A stretch of DNA of 64,000 bases, taken from contig NZ_JXDF01000017.1 of the NCBI RefSeq assembly GCF_001308195.1, positions 248,001 through 312,000 of the forward strand, in the 5' to 3' direction. The position numbers and the translations under genes were made by a program. Of the stretch, positions 9,124 through 18,067 are shown piece after piece. This DNA comes from Apilactobacillus kunkeei (GTDB lineage: Bacteria; Bacillota; Bacilli; Lactobacillales; Lactobacillaceae). Under the pieces are notes generated by a model. That model did not search any database, was not told the DNA's origin, and was given only the letters and a program-made list of their open reading frames with translations. The first letter of the stretch is position 1, and the number at the start of each line of letters is the position of its first letter.

Positions 9124-9129
9124 TTTTTA

Positions 9130-10365
9130 TTATTGAGCTTCTTTTACAATCTTTGGTTCTGATTTTTTCAAAACAGAGTCAGCGGTAACGATAACTTTCT
9201 TAACGTCCTTATCGCTTGGTACTTCATACATGATGTCTCTCATGGTATCTTCCATGATTGATCTCAATCCACGAGCACCGGTCTTTCTTTCGATGGCTGT
9301 GTGAGCCATTTCCTTTAGCGCATCGTCTTCGAATTCAAGTTCGACACCATCGATTGACATTAGTTTAACGTATTGCTTAACCAATGCGTTCTTAGGTTCC
9401 GTTAAAATTCTAACCAAGTCTTCTTCGCTTAACTTGTTTAAGGCAGTAAGAATTGGTAAACGACCGATAAATTCAGGGATTAGACCGAATTGTAGCAAGT
9501 CACTTGGGATAACGTGTTGCATGATGTTATCATCGTTAACTTTAGCTGCTTCACTGGAATCAGTACCAAATCCAATGGTCTTATCTCCTAAACGGTGTTT
9601 TACGATGTCTTGAATACCGTCAAAGGCACCACCAACAATGAATAAAATGTTCTTAGTATCAATTTGAATCATTTCTTGTTGTGGATGCTTTCTACCACCA
9701 TTAGGTGGAACACTAGCAACAGTACCTTCTAGGATCTTCAATAGTGCTTGTTGAACACCTTCACCAGAAACATCACGTGTGATTGAAACATTTTCAGATT
9801 TCTTAGCAATCTTATCAATTTCATCAACGTAGATAATTCCCTTTTCAGCTCTTTCAACATCAAAGTCAGCATTTTGAAGTAGCTTTAATAAGATGTTTTC
9901 AACGTCTTCACCCACATAACCAGCTTCGGTAAGGGTTGTAGCATCTGCAATTGCAAATGGAACGTTTAAAATACGAGCTAGTGATTGAGCAAGGTATGTT
10001 TTACCTGAACCAGTAGGTCCAATGATTGAAATATTACTCTTTTGTAGTTCAGTATCGTCGTCATCATCTAAGTTATTAACACGCTTGTAATGGTTGTATA
10101 CAGCAACCGCTAAAGTCTTCTTAGCTTCATCTTGACCAATTACGTAATCGTTTAACTTATCAACGATTTCCTTTGGGCTTAATGATTTGATTGTTGTATC
10201 TGCATTTTCTTGTGCTAATTCTTCGTCAACGATATCTTTACATAAATCGATACATTCATTACAAATGTATACGCCAGGTCCCGCGACGATTTTCTTTACT
10301 TGATCTTGTGATTTACCACAAAAAGAACAAGTAATGGGGCCTTTTCCTTCATTATCTTCAAACAA
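9130..10365 (-). CDS. clpX: ATP-dependent Clp protease ATP-binding subunit ClpX
   Basis: ClpX unfolds substrates and feeds them to ClpP. Counting from the start chosen here, an N-terminal zinc-binding domain has Cys13, Cys16, Cys35 and Cys38; Walker A is GPTGSGKT (116-123), Walker B ends in DEID (181-184), and the IGF loop that docks on ClpP is visible in DKTIGFG. The frame can begin at GTG 10374, but that GTG is inside the ribosome site GGGGTG; TTG at 10365 lies six bases behind it and gives an N-terminus closer to the family. Length is then 411. The C-terminal sensor-2 motif [10 protein letters not shown] is intact. Confidence 0.95.
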   Translation of the reverse strand: MFEDNEGKGPITCSFCGKSQDQVKKIVAGPGVYICNECIDLCKDIVDEELAQENADTTIKSLSPKEIVDKLNDYVIGQDEAKKTLAVAVYNHYKRVNNLDDDDDTELQKSNISIIGPTGSGKTYLAQSLARILNVPFAIADATTLTEAGYVGEDVENILLKLLQNADFDVERAEKGIIYVDEIDKIAKKSENVSITRDVSGEGVQQALLKILEGTVASVPPNGGRKHPQQEMIQIDTKNILFIVGGAFDGIQDIVKHRLGDKTIGFGTDSSEAAKVNDDNIMQHVIPSDLLQFGLIPEFIGRLPILTALNKLSEEDLVRILTEPKNALVKQYVKLMSIDGVELEFEDDALKEMAHTAIERKTGARGLRSIMEDTMRDIMYEVPSDKDVKKVIVTADSVLKKSEPKIVKEAQ

Positions 10366-10390
10366 AAACTTCACCCCTATATAATTCCGA

Positions 10391-10407
10391 TATTATTTTA
10401 AATAATA
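10391..10407. promoter_or_regulatory. A/T palindrome ahead of clpX
   Basis: TATTATTT (10391-10398) and AAATAATA (10400-10407) form an 8-bp inverted repeat around one base, about 30 bases before the clpX start. On the minus strand TATTAT within it could serve as a -10. It may be an operator or only part of the promoter. Confidence 0.3.
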
Positions 10408-10447
10408 CCACATTATTAATGTTGATAACATCATAATGCTTTAGTTT

Positions 10448-10485
10448 AAAAAAGGTCCAATTAACGAATTGTTAACTGGACCTTT
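10448..10485 (-). terminator. Terminator after tig
   Basis: AAAGGTCCAATTAAC (10451-10465) pairs with GTTAACTGGACCTTT (10471-10485) with one G-U type mismatch; six U residues follow on the minus strand. It isolates tig from clpX. Confidence 0.9.
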
Positions 10486-10505
10486 AATATTAACAAAAGT
10501 CGAAA

Positions 10506-11810
10506 TTATTTGTTAATTTTTGACTTTGGTTCTTGTTTTGCGTTGTCAGTGATTAACTTAACAGCGTTTTGGATTGAAATATCATGTTTCAACATGTCTT
10601 CAGTTAAAGCACCACGTACGGCTTCTTCTTTCATACCGTATTGAGCAGCTAAGTCCTTAACTTGTTGATCGATTTCTTCTTGTGAAGGAACGATGTTAGC
10701 ATCCTTAACAATTGCTTCTAATACAAGGTTAGTCTTAACACGTTCGTCAGCACCTTGAGCAAATTGTTTCTTCAAGTCTTCTGGCTTAGTACCAGTTAGT
10801 TGGAAGTACATTTCAGCATTGATACCTTGTTGTTGCATGCTTGCAAGGTATTGATCCATTTGACGTTGAACGTCTTCGTCAATCATTGCTTGAGGAATTT
10901 CTTTAACAGTAGCGTTTGCTACAGCACCCTTAATAGCTTCGTCTTCAACTTGAGTTTCACCTTCGGCCTTCTTTTGGTCCTTTAGTTGGTCCTTAATCTT
11001 AGCCTTTAGTTCTTCTAGACTGTCAACATCTTCGTCAACGTCCTTAGCAAATTCGTCATCTAGTTCAGGCATTTGCTTTTCTTTAACTTCGTGAATCTTA
11101 GTCTTGAAAGTAGCTTCTTTTGATGCTAATTCTTTAGCTTGGTAATCTTCTGGGAAAGTTACCTTAACATCAACATCTTCACCAGCTTTGTGGCCAACTA
11201 GTTGGTCTTCAAATCCTGGGATAAATGATTTTGAACCTAATTCTAGTGAGTAGTTAGTTGCTTGGCCACCATCAAATTGTTTGCCGTCAACGTAACCATC
11301 AAAATCGATAACAACAGTGTCACCGTTTTCAGCAGCCTTGTCTTCTTTTAGAACAAGTTCTGCTTGGTTCTTACGCATGTCTTCAATCTTAGCGTCTACA
11401 TCTTTTTGGTAAACACGAGTGTTTGGTTTTTCAACAACGATTCCTTTGTAATCACCTAGTTCTACATCAGGCTTAACAGTAACGTTAGCTTTTAGAACCC
11501 ATGGTTGATCCTTTTCTAGACTATCAATGTTAACTTCTGGTTGAGCAACTGGTTCAATGCCAGTTTCCTTGATAGCTTCACTGTATGCTTCTGGTAAAAG
11601 AATGTTTAAAGCGTCTTGGTATAGAGCTTCTTCACCGTACATTTCGTTAAATACTTGGCGTGAAACTTTTCCCTTACGGAAACCAGGAACAGTGATGTTT
11701 TTCTTGTTCTTGTTGAAGGCTTGATCTAAACCTTCTTTTACTTTGTCAACACTAATTTCGAATGTTAGTTCACCGTCATTAGTGCCTTTTTTTTCCCATT
11801 TAGCTGACAT
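10506..11810 (-). CDS. tig: Trigger factor (ribosome-bound chaperone and prolyl isomerase)
   Basis: Trigger factor binds at the peptide exit tunnel and shields nascent chains. The ribosome-docking signature GFRKGK is at residues 43-48 of the N-terminal domain, the FKBP-type isomerase domain spans about 155-245, and the C-terminal chaperone arms fill the rest. The length of 434 is typical. GGAGGGAAAATA precedes the ATG. It is monocistronic with a good promoter and terminator and sits between tuf and clpX, the common Lactobacillus order. Confidence 0.97.
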   Translation of the reverse strand: MSAKWEKKGTNDGELTFEISVDKVKEGLDQAFNKNKKNITVPGFRKGKVSRQVFNEMYGEEALYQDALNILLPEAYSEAIKETGIEPVAQPEVNIDSLEKDQPWVLKANVTVKPDVELGDYKGIVVEKPNTRVYQKDVDAKIEDMRKNQAELVLKEDKAAENGDTVVIDFDGYVDGKQFDGGQATNYSLELGSKSFIPGFEDQLVGHKAGEDVDVKVTFPEDYQAKELASKEATFKTKIHEVKEKQMPELDDEFAKDVDEDVDSLEELKAKIKDQLKDQKKAEGETQVEDEAIKGAVANATVKEIPQAMIDEDVQRQMDQYLASMQQQGINAEMYFQLTGTKPEDLKKQFAQGADERVKTNLVLEAIVKDANIVPSQEEIDQQVKDLAAQYGMKEEAVRGALTEDMLKHDISIQNAVKLITDNAKQEPKSKINK

Positions 11811-11871
11811 TATTTTCCCTCCGACATGAAAATATAATTTTTACAATTTTCTTCTAATTGCGCACCTCTAT

Positions 11872-11900
11872 ATTTTAACGTAACACAAGTAAAAAGTAAA
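11872..11900 (-). promoter_or_regulatory. Promoter of tig
   Basis: Minus-strand -35 TTTACT (11895-11900) and -10 TAAAAT (11872-11877) are spaced 17 bases, giving a leader of roughly 55 bases before the tig ATG. Confidence 0.6.
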
Positions 11901-11932
11901 TAATTATAGGTCTTTCGCTTATTTTTATGTAC

Positions 11933-11970
11933 AAAAAAAGATCCAGATAAAAATCTGAATCTCTTTTTTT
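11933..11970 (-). terminator. Terminator after tuf
   Basis: AGAT (11939-11942) and AGAT (11945-11948) pair with ATCT (11953-11956) and ATCT (11959-11962) around an AAAA loop with a two-base internal mismatch; seven U residues follow on the minus strand and A residues precede. Confidence 0.8.
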
Positions 11971-11978
11971 AGAATTGA

Positions 11979-13166
<1,188 letters not shown>

Positions 13167-13232
13167 TTATGAAAACCTCCTATAAATTTCGAAAGATTTG
13201 AGTTAGCAAATGCAAACTCATCTTTATGATTT

Positions 13233-13260
13233 ATTATACTACATCTTCTCAAAAAGACAA
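13233..13260 (-). promoter_or_regulatory. Promoter of tuf
   Basis: Minus-strand -10 TATAAT (13233-13238) with -35 TTGTCT (13255-13260), 16-base spacing. The leader is about 60 bases and contains a weak hairpin GAGTT...AACTC ahead of the ribosome site. Confidence 0.65.
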
Positions 13261-13354
13261 AATCACATATCAGTCTCAAGAAGAATTCCTTTAATATTAT
13301 AGCTACTGTATTTTTATTTGTAAACACAAAAAAAGCATATTTAACAATTTTATT

Positions 13355-14269
13355 CTATTTAATTGAATTAAATTGTCGCTTTATAATTTCGATTAATTTT
13401 ACATAATCATCATTATCATCTACAGTGTACTCTTTTGCGCTTAGATATGCCTGTATTGACAGGTCATACCACCTGTTTGCATCCAGAATTATTCCATCAT
13501 TGAATGGGTACATCAAAATTGATTGATGTTGGAAGTAACTACTCAATAACATGAACTTTTCTGGATCCATCATATACTCGTCAGTTAAGCGATTAAAGAT
13601 AAGTTGATATGAGTTCATATCTTGAAGTGATTTAATTTCACCCATCTTAACTTTCTTTGTCTTTCCATCAATCCACATCATGTCGACGACCTCATTTGAA
13701 CCGACTTTTCTTAACGTGTCGATTACCTCTGCCTTAATCACAGATTGGACAAATGGGTCCATCAAAACAAAGCGACTGTATTTTAAAAATTCATCGTATG
13801 GTAAATGTTGTCCATTTAAGAGCGATTCCTTTTGCCAATACATCGTTTGCTTACTACTTATATGGTAGAACTTTTGTGCAAGTTGATGAATTTCTTCACT
13901 TGAATTACTTCTAAAAGAAGCTTCGCTTTCTTCAATTAGCTTTAAGCCATCATTGTAATAGCTATCGTTGACTTTAAATGTTTCAACAATTTCTCTAGAT
14001 TTAATGTATTCATTGTTTTTCAATAACACATTAATCATCAATAAAAAGTCCTGCTCATTTGTGGTAAACGCATTTGGATTTTCCATGACTTCTTTTCTTG
14101 CTTCAACATATTGCTTTAAGCTAAAAAGAGATTGAACTAATAATACTTCAATCTCATCGCTTGGCTGATCTTCTAAGTAATTTTTGGCTTTGTTGATAGC
14201 TAATTGATATTGTTTGTCATCAATGTTTGATGCAATATCCTTAGCTATTTGTGAACTATGTTCATCCAT
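13355..14269 (-). CDS. TPR-like protein in the RNase J2 operon
   Basis: No specific family is recognised. The first 140 residues read as helical tetratricopeptide-like repeats (DKQYQLAINKAKNYLEDQPS and the following LFSLKQYVEARKEVMENPNA block), followed by a mixed helical region without catalytic motifs, signal peptide or membrane segment. An adapter role in the cytosol is plausible. The frame could start at GTG 14278, but that GTG lies inside GGAGTG; ATG 14269 is at proper distance and gives 304 residues. It follows RNase J2 by about 28 bases, so the two are co-transcribed and a link with RNA turnover is possible. No clear terminator follows. Confidence 0.75.
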   Translation of the reverse strand: MDEHSSQIAKDIASNIDDKQYQLAINKAKNYLEDQPSDEIEVLLVQSLFSLKQYVEARKEVMENPNAFTTNEQDFLLMINVLLKNNEYIKSREIVETFKVNDSYYNDGLKLIEESEASFRSNSSEEIHQLAQKFYHISSKQTMYWQKESLLNGQHLPYDEFLKYSRFVLMDPFVQSVIKAEVIDTLRKVGSNEVVDMMWIDGKTKKVKMGEIKSLQDMNSYQLIFNRLTDEYMMDPEKFMLLSSYFQHQSILMYPFNDGIILDANRWYDLSIQAYLSAKEYTVDDNDDYVKLIEIIKRQFNSIK

Positions 14270-14297
14270 TAAAATCACTCCGAATAATTAACCTTAT

Positions 14298-15989
14298 TTA
14301 TTTTTGTGGACGCTTCTTTTTATGATGTTGGTTTACTTCCATAATAACTGGAAGAATTACCGGACGACGTTTTGTCTTATCAAATAAGAAGTGACTGATT
14401 TTTTCTCTTACTGATTGCTTCAAGTGACTCCAATCAAATTCCTTGTTATCAAGGTTTAATTGAATGGTCTTAGAAACAATTTCAGCTGCTTCATTCATTA
14501 GGTCCTTGTTTGACTTAACGTAAATGAATCCTCTTGAAGTTATCTTAGGACGAGAAATGATAATCTTTTTCTTTCTATCGATTGTAACAACAACGATGAA
14601 GATACCATCTTCTGATAATACCTTACGGTCACGTAAAACGATGTTACCAATATCTCCGACACCGATACCATCAATCATAGTGTTACCTGCTTCAACGGCA
14701 TTACCATGGTGGAATTTAGCACCATCATATTCGATAGTTTCACCCTTGCTTAGGATTAGAATCTTATCTTCGTCGACACCCATGTTAGTAGCAGCACGTT
14801 TGCTTTCGTTCATCATCATATATTCACCACTAACTGGAATGAAGTATTGTGGTTTCAACAAACTAATTAACATTTGGATATCTTCAGCACTTGCGTGATC
14901 AGAAACATTTAGGTCGTTTGAAATAACCTTAACTGTACCGTCAGCTTGGTATACCATGTCATCAGTCTTAGCCATACTGTTATCCATTGCTGGAGATGGT
15001 GACGTAACGATTAGTACAACGTCACCGGGTTCGATGTTGATATCCTTTTGTTGTTGAGCAGCCATTCTTTGAACTAGCTTGATTGGTTCACTAACTGGAT
15101 TAGTTTCCAATACAACAATTTCGTCGCTTTCAAGCTTCTTTAGTTCTTCAATGTCTTCAATTAATAAGTCTTCTGCTACATTAATGTATCCAGAATCAAT
15201 TGCTAACTTAACTTTGGCATCTAGGTGCTTACCAACAAATACTTTTCTTTCAGACTTTGCAGCTGCGTCAAATACTTGTTGAATTCTTAATAGGTTAGCA
15301 GAGTTAGCTGCAACAATCACACGACTCTTACTATCTTCGAAGGTATCAAAGATGTATTGGCTAGCTTGAATTTCGTTTGCCATTGGGAATGGATTGTCTG
15401 CATTTTGTGAGTCTGCTAGTAAAGCGATAACCTTCTTGTTACCAACCTTGGCGATTGAACTGTAATCAGTTGCAAAGCCGTTACGTAATGCTGGATCAAA
15501 CTTAAAGTCACCAGTATATACGATTTGGCCTTCTTCAACAGCCAATGAAATTCCCATTGAGTCAGGAACTGAGTGACTAGTCTTAAAGAAAGTAACTGTG
15601 ACGTCATCAAAAAGAATTTCACTCTTTTCGTTGATTACGTTGAAGTTGTTAAACTTCTTTGATCTTTCATTATTCTTAACTTCGTACTTAGCCATTTCAA
15701 TGGTTAGTTTTGATCCAAATACCGGAACATCGAATTCACTGACGAAATATGGTAGCGCGCCAATTGAATCCATGTCACTATTAGATAGGAAAACTCCGAT
15801 AATTTTTTCCTTGTTTTCACGTAAGTATGTGAAATCAGGAATAACTACATCAATTCCTAACATGTCATTTTCAGGGTATTTTAGACCGCAATCTAAAACA
15901 TAAATCCCATTGTTAATCTCAACGGCATATAGGTTCTTGCCACTCTCCCTTACTCCTCCTAAGGGAATAATTTTTACACTATTTTTCAT
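14298..15989 (-). CDS. rnjB: Ribonuclease J2 with degenerate metal site
   Basis: RNase J enzymes are metallo-beta-lactamase/beta-CASP nucleases for 5' to 3' and endonucleolytic RNA decay; J2 pairs with J1. The protein aligns with the J1 at 30804-32486 along its length (563 against 560 residues), including GGVRESGKN against GGLGEIGKN. The catalytic THGHEDH of J1 is SNSDMDS at residues 69-75, so three metal-binding His are gone and one Asp remains. J1's SGHGG is VSDHASA here. It is therefore best read as a structural partner of J1. The frame is intact with AGGTGAATC before the ATG. It heads an operon with the TPR gene. Confidence 0.9.
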   Translation of the reverse strand: MKNSVKIIPLGGVRESGKNLYAVEINNGIYVLDCGLKYPENDMLGIDVVIPDFTYLRENKEKIIGVFLSNSDMDSIGALPYFVSEFDVPVFGSKLTIEMAKYEVKNNERSKKFNNFNVINEKSEILFDDVTVTFFKTSHSVPDSMGISLAVEEGQIVYTGDFKFDPALRNGFATDYSSIAKVGNKKVIALLADSQNADNPFPMANEIQASQYIFDTFEDSKSRVIVAANSANLLRIQQVFDAAAKSERKVFVGKHLDAKVKLAIDSGYINVAEDLLIEDIEELKKLESDEIVVLETNPVSEPIKLVQRMAAQQQKDINIEPGDVVLIVTSPSPAMDNSMAKTDDMVYQADGTVKVISNDLNVSDHASAEDIQMLISLLKPQYFIPVSGEYMMMNESKRAATNMGVDEDKILILSKGETIEYDGAKFHHGNAVEAGNTMIDGIGVGDIGNIVLRDRKVLSEDGIFIVVVTIDRKKKIIISRPKITSRGFIYVKSNKDLMNEAAEIVSKTIQLNLDNKEFDWSHLKQSVREKISHFLFDKTKRRPVILPVIMEVNQHHKKKRPQK

Positions 15990-16127
15990 GATTCACCTCA
16001 TATAATTTTATGTATATTTTTTATTATGAAATAAAATAATTATTTTCAATACGATCTCATTTAACTATCTATAGTGTATCATACTTTTAAATTGAATAAT
16101 AACTGATAAGTGCATATATGTATGTAT

Positions 16128-16163
16128 AAAAAAATGGAACCACTCATAGAGCAGTTCCATTTT
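16128..16163 (-). terminator. Terminator after rpsO
   Basis: AAAATGGAAC (16131-16140) pairs with GTTCCATTTT (16154-16163), with partly paired bases further in, and a U run on the minus strand. It ends the rpsO unit. Confidence 0.85.
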
Positions 16164-16170
16164 AAAAATA

Positions 16171-16440
16171 TTAACGACGTAGACCTAAACTCTTGATTAA
16201 ATCACGGTAACGTTGAACATCTGTGTTACGTAAGTATCTTAGTAAGTTACGACGGTGACCGATTTTCTTCAACAAACCACGTTGTGAATGGAAATCCTTC
16301 TTGTGTTCTTTCATGTGACCATTAATTTCGTTAATGTCAGCAGTTAGTACAGCAATTTGTACTTCAGCAGAACCAGTGTCACCATCATGTCTAGCATACT
16401 TCTTGATGATGTCGTTCTTTTCAGCTTGTGTTAGAGCCAT
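16171..16440 (-). CDS. rpsO: 30S ribosomal protein S15
   Basis: S15 is an early-binding 30S protein that contacts 16S rRNA helices 20-22. The sequence shows family blocks [11 protein letters not shown] near residues 20-30 and [20 protein letters not shown] near 46-65. The 89-residue form starts at ATG 16440; a GTG at 16452 is part of the ribosome site AAAGGTGGG and is rejected. Monocistronic, with a structured leader that probably allows S15 to repress its own synthesis. Confidence 0.98.
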   Translation of the reverse strand: MALTQAEKNDIIKKYARHDGDTGSAEVQIAVLTADINEINGHMKEHKKDFHSQRGLLKKIGHRRNLLRYLRNTDVQRYRDLIKSLGLRR

Positions 16441-16468
16441 TGTGTTTCCCACCTTTCAAAAGTAAATA

Positions 16469-16524
16469 TACCAGATACTGAGTAAAGCGCCAGATGAGAG
16501 CAGCGACAAAACTAAGTATCGGTA
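16469..16524 (-). promoter_or_regulatory. Probable S15 autoregulatory leader
   Basis: In the rpsO leader (minus strand), TACC-GATACT-tAG (16512-16524) pairs with CTcAGTATC-T-GGTA (16469-16482), leaving one bulged base. Inside, GTCGCT and GGCGC can form a second hairpin. A branched structure ending some 14 bases before the ribosome site fits the known habit of S15 to bind its own mRNA leader at a three-way junction that mimics 16S rRNA. Fold drawn by eye only. Confidence 0.5.
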
Positions 16525-16627
16525 CTGTAGTTTTAAACTACGTTAATCATACTACTATGATTACCTGAAAATAGCAAGGTAATATCCTTATTAATGTGAT
16601 CGGAGAAATCCGAATTATATAATTCTA

Positions 16628-16656
16628 TTGCTTTTTTAAGTTGTCTTTTGTATAAT
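16628..16656 (+). promoter_or_regulatory. Promoter of rpsT
   Basis: TTGCTT (16628-16633) and TATAAT (16651-16656) are separated by 17 bases. An inverted repeat AAAAGTCG (16657-16664) / CGACTTTT (16693-16700) starts directly after the -10 and its right arm runs into TTTTTT just before the GGAGGTGA ribosome site. Confidence 0.7.
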
Positions 16657-16715
16657 AAAAGTCGTTGAAATTTAAGGATTTTAAATAAAATTCGACTTTT
16701 TTGGAGGTGAATTTC

Positions 16716-16964
16716 ATGCCTGTTATTAAATCTGCTATCGAACGTGTAAAAACTAATGAAAAAGCAAACAAACGTAACGCATCTCAACTAAGCAAGATGA
16801 GAACTGCTGTTAAGAAGTTTGAAAAAGCTGATGCTAACGCTGACAACCGTGAAGAACTATTCAACAACGCTGTTAGTGCATTAGACCATGCTAAGTCAAA
16901 GGGCTTAATCAAAGCTAACACTGCTGCACGTAACAAATCACGTCTAGCTAAGTTAAACAAGTAA
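16716..16964 (+). CDS. rpsT: 30S ribosomal protein S20
   Basis: S20 is a primary 16S rRNA-binding protein made of a three-helix bundle. The 82-residue Lys-rich sequence has the family pattern [18 protein letters not shown] at the start and [17 protein letters not shown] at the end. ATG 16716 lies five bases after a perfect GGAGGTGA (16703-16710), so an upstream in-frame ATG at 16701 is not used. It is divergent from rpsO and convergent with holA, with its own promoter and terminator. Confidence 0.98.
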   Translation: MPVIKSAIERVKTNEKANKRNASQLSKMRTAVKKFEKADANADNREELFNNAVSALDHAKSKGLIKANTAARNKSRLAKLNK

Positions 16965-16968
16965 AAAG

Positions 16969-16995
16969 AACTCAGTTTTAACTGAGCTTTTTTTA
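16969..16995 (+). terminator. Terminator after rpsT
   Basis: CTCAGT (16971-16976) pairs with ACTGAG (16981-16986) around TTTA, with seven T residues from 16988. Short but typical. Confidence 0.8.
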
Positions 16996-17000
16996 TTCCT

Positions 17001-17034
17001 AAAAAAGGACATCTCGTTTGAGATGTCCTTTTTT
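17001..17034 (-). terminator. Bidirectional terminator after holA
   Basis: A perfect 15-bp stem AAAAAAGGACATCTC (17001-17015) with GAGATGTCCTTTTTT (17020-17034) and loop GTTT. It ends holA on the minus strand and backs up the rpsT terminator on the plus strand. Confidence 0.93.
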
Positions 17035-17036
17035 GT

Positions 17037-18065
17037 TTATCCAATTTGATTATCGACAAATCTTAAAGTGAACATTTGAAATAGTAGTTCTGGTGATTCT
17101 GGTGTTGATTTGAGTTTTTCTTCCACATCAACTAGTCCCAAATAAGCATCCCTCAAACTACTAAATTGATACTTACGCACATTTTGCATTGCCAGTTTTA
17201 CTCTAAATGGATGCACCTTTAGCTTTTCTGCAATGTTTCCCTGACTGTATCCCTTACGACTTAACACATTCACCTGTAGTAATAGTCGAAACTGTGATAA
17301 CAAGACTGCATTAATTTGTAATGGTTCTTGATCCTCTACGATTAGGTTACGGTATAAATCGATGGCGTTTTTGGAATCCTTTTTCATTACGTAGTCAATT
17401 AAGTCAAAAACGTTTTGGTCCAATGACTTGGCAACCAAACTATCGATACTGTTTTTAGTAATGACCTTATCCTTTTGACAGTATAGGAATAACTTAGGAA
17501 GTTCGTTCATTGCGGATGATAAATCGTTAGATACTCTTCCTAGTAATTCTTGAAGGGCATCCCCTTCTACCGTGTAACCATTACTCTTAATGTTGTTGGC
17601 AACATATGATTGGATGGCACGATCATCTAGTTTAGTTAAATCGATTACCTCTGCGTTGTTTTTTAATTGCTTAGTAACCTTTTTTCTAGAATCTAGCTTG
17701 CCGTATGGTGCCATGATGACCATGACCGTACTATCAACTGGGTGGTTAACGTATTCAATAAAGCTATCGATGTCATGATCTAAGGTCGACTTGCTACGTT
17801 CACCGGTTAAAAAGTACGGATTGTTTACAACAACCAATCTTTTTTCACCAAAGAATGGCAAACTTTCAGCATCACCCACGGCAGTGGCAATGTTTTGACT
17901 TTCCATGTCATAGCTAGCGAAGTTCATGGTTCTTTCTTCTTCCGGAATTAATTCCACGAAGTGTTTTTTAATTTCATTAATTAAATAGTCTTCTTTACCT
18001 AACACTAGATATATTGGGTTAATATTATTGTTTTTAATTTGTGTTAATAGTTCGTTTACTTTCAT
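17037..18065 (-). CDS. holA: DNA polymerase III subunit delta
   Basis: The delta subunit opens the sliding clamp within the clamp loader. The N-terminal block NPIYLVLGKEDYLINEIKK (about residues 17-35) is diagnostic, followed by the AAA+-like fold without a working Walker A, and the C-terminal collar domain. The 342-residue length is typical. AGGGGAATAGTA precedes the ATG. It begins two bases after comEC, ending the comEA-comEB-comEC-holA operon, an order kept in many Firmicutes. Confidence 0.95.
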   Translation of the reverse strand: MKVNELLTQIKNNNINPIYLVLGKEDYLINEIKKHFVELIPEEERTMNFASYDMESQNIATAVGDAESLPFFGEKRLVVVNNPYFLTGERSKSTLDHDIDSFIEYVNHPVDSTVMVIMAPYGKLDSRKKVTKQLKNNAEVIDLTKLDDRAIQSYVANNIKSNGYTVEGDALQELLGRVSNDLSSAMNELPKLFLYCQKDKVITKNSIDSLVAKSLDQNVFDLIDYVMKKDSKNAIDLYRNLIVEDQEPLQINAVLLSQFRLLLQVNVLSRKGYSQGNIAEKLKVHPFRVKLAMQNVRKYQFSSLRDAYLGLVDVEEKLKSTPESPELLFQMFTLRFVDNQIG

Positions 18066-18067
18066 TA

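Noticed and set aside
14524-14898. Long plus-strand frames antisense to RNase J2, obgE, tuf, typA, ftsZ and ileS
   Set aside because: They lie wholly inside well-supported genes on the other strand and have translations typical of antisense shadows.
14298-15989. RNase J2 as a pseudogene
   Set aside because: The frame is full length, has a good ribosome site and aligns end to end with J1; only the metal site is lost, which fits a structural paralogue better.
16657-16702. A classic rpsT attenuator hairpin
   Set aside because: The left arm begins one base after the -10 box, so most of it would not be in the transcript; kept only as a possible operator.
16533-17059. Minus-strand frames opposite rpsT and its leader
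   Set aside because: They are mirror frames of rpsT and its promoter region with no ribosome site or family pattern.
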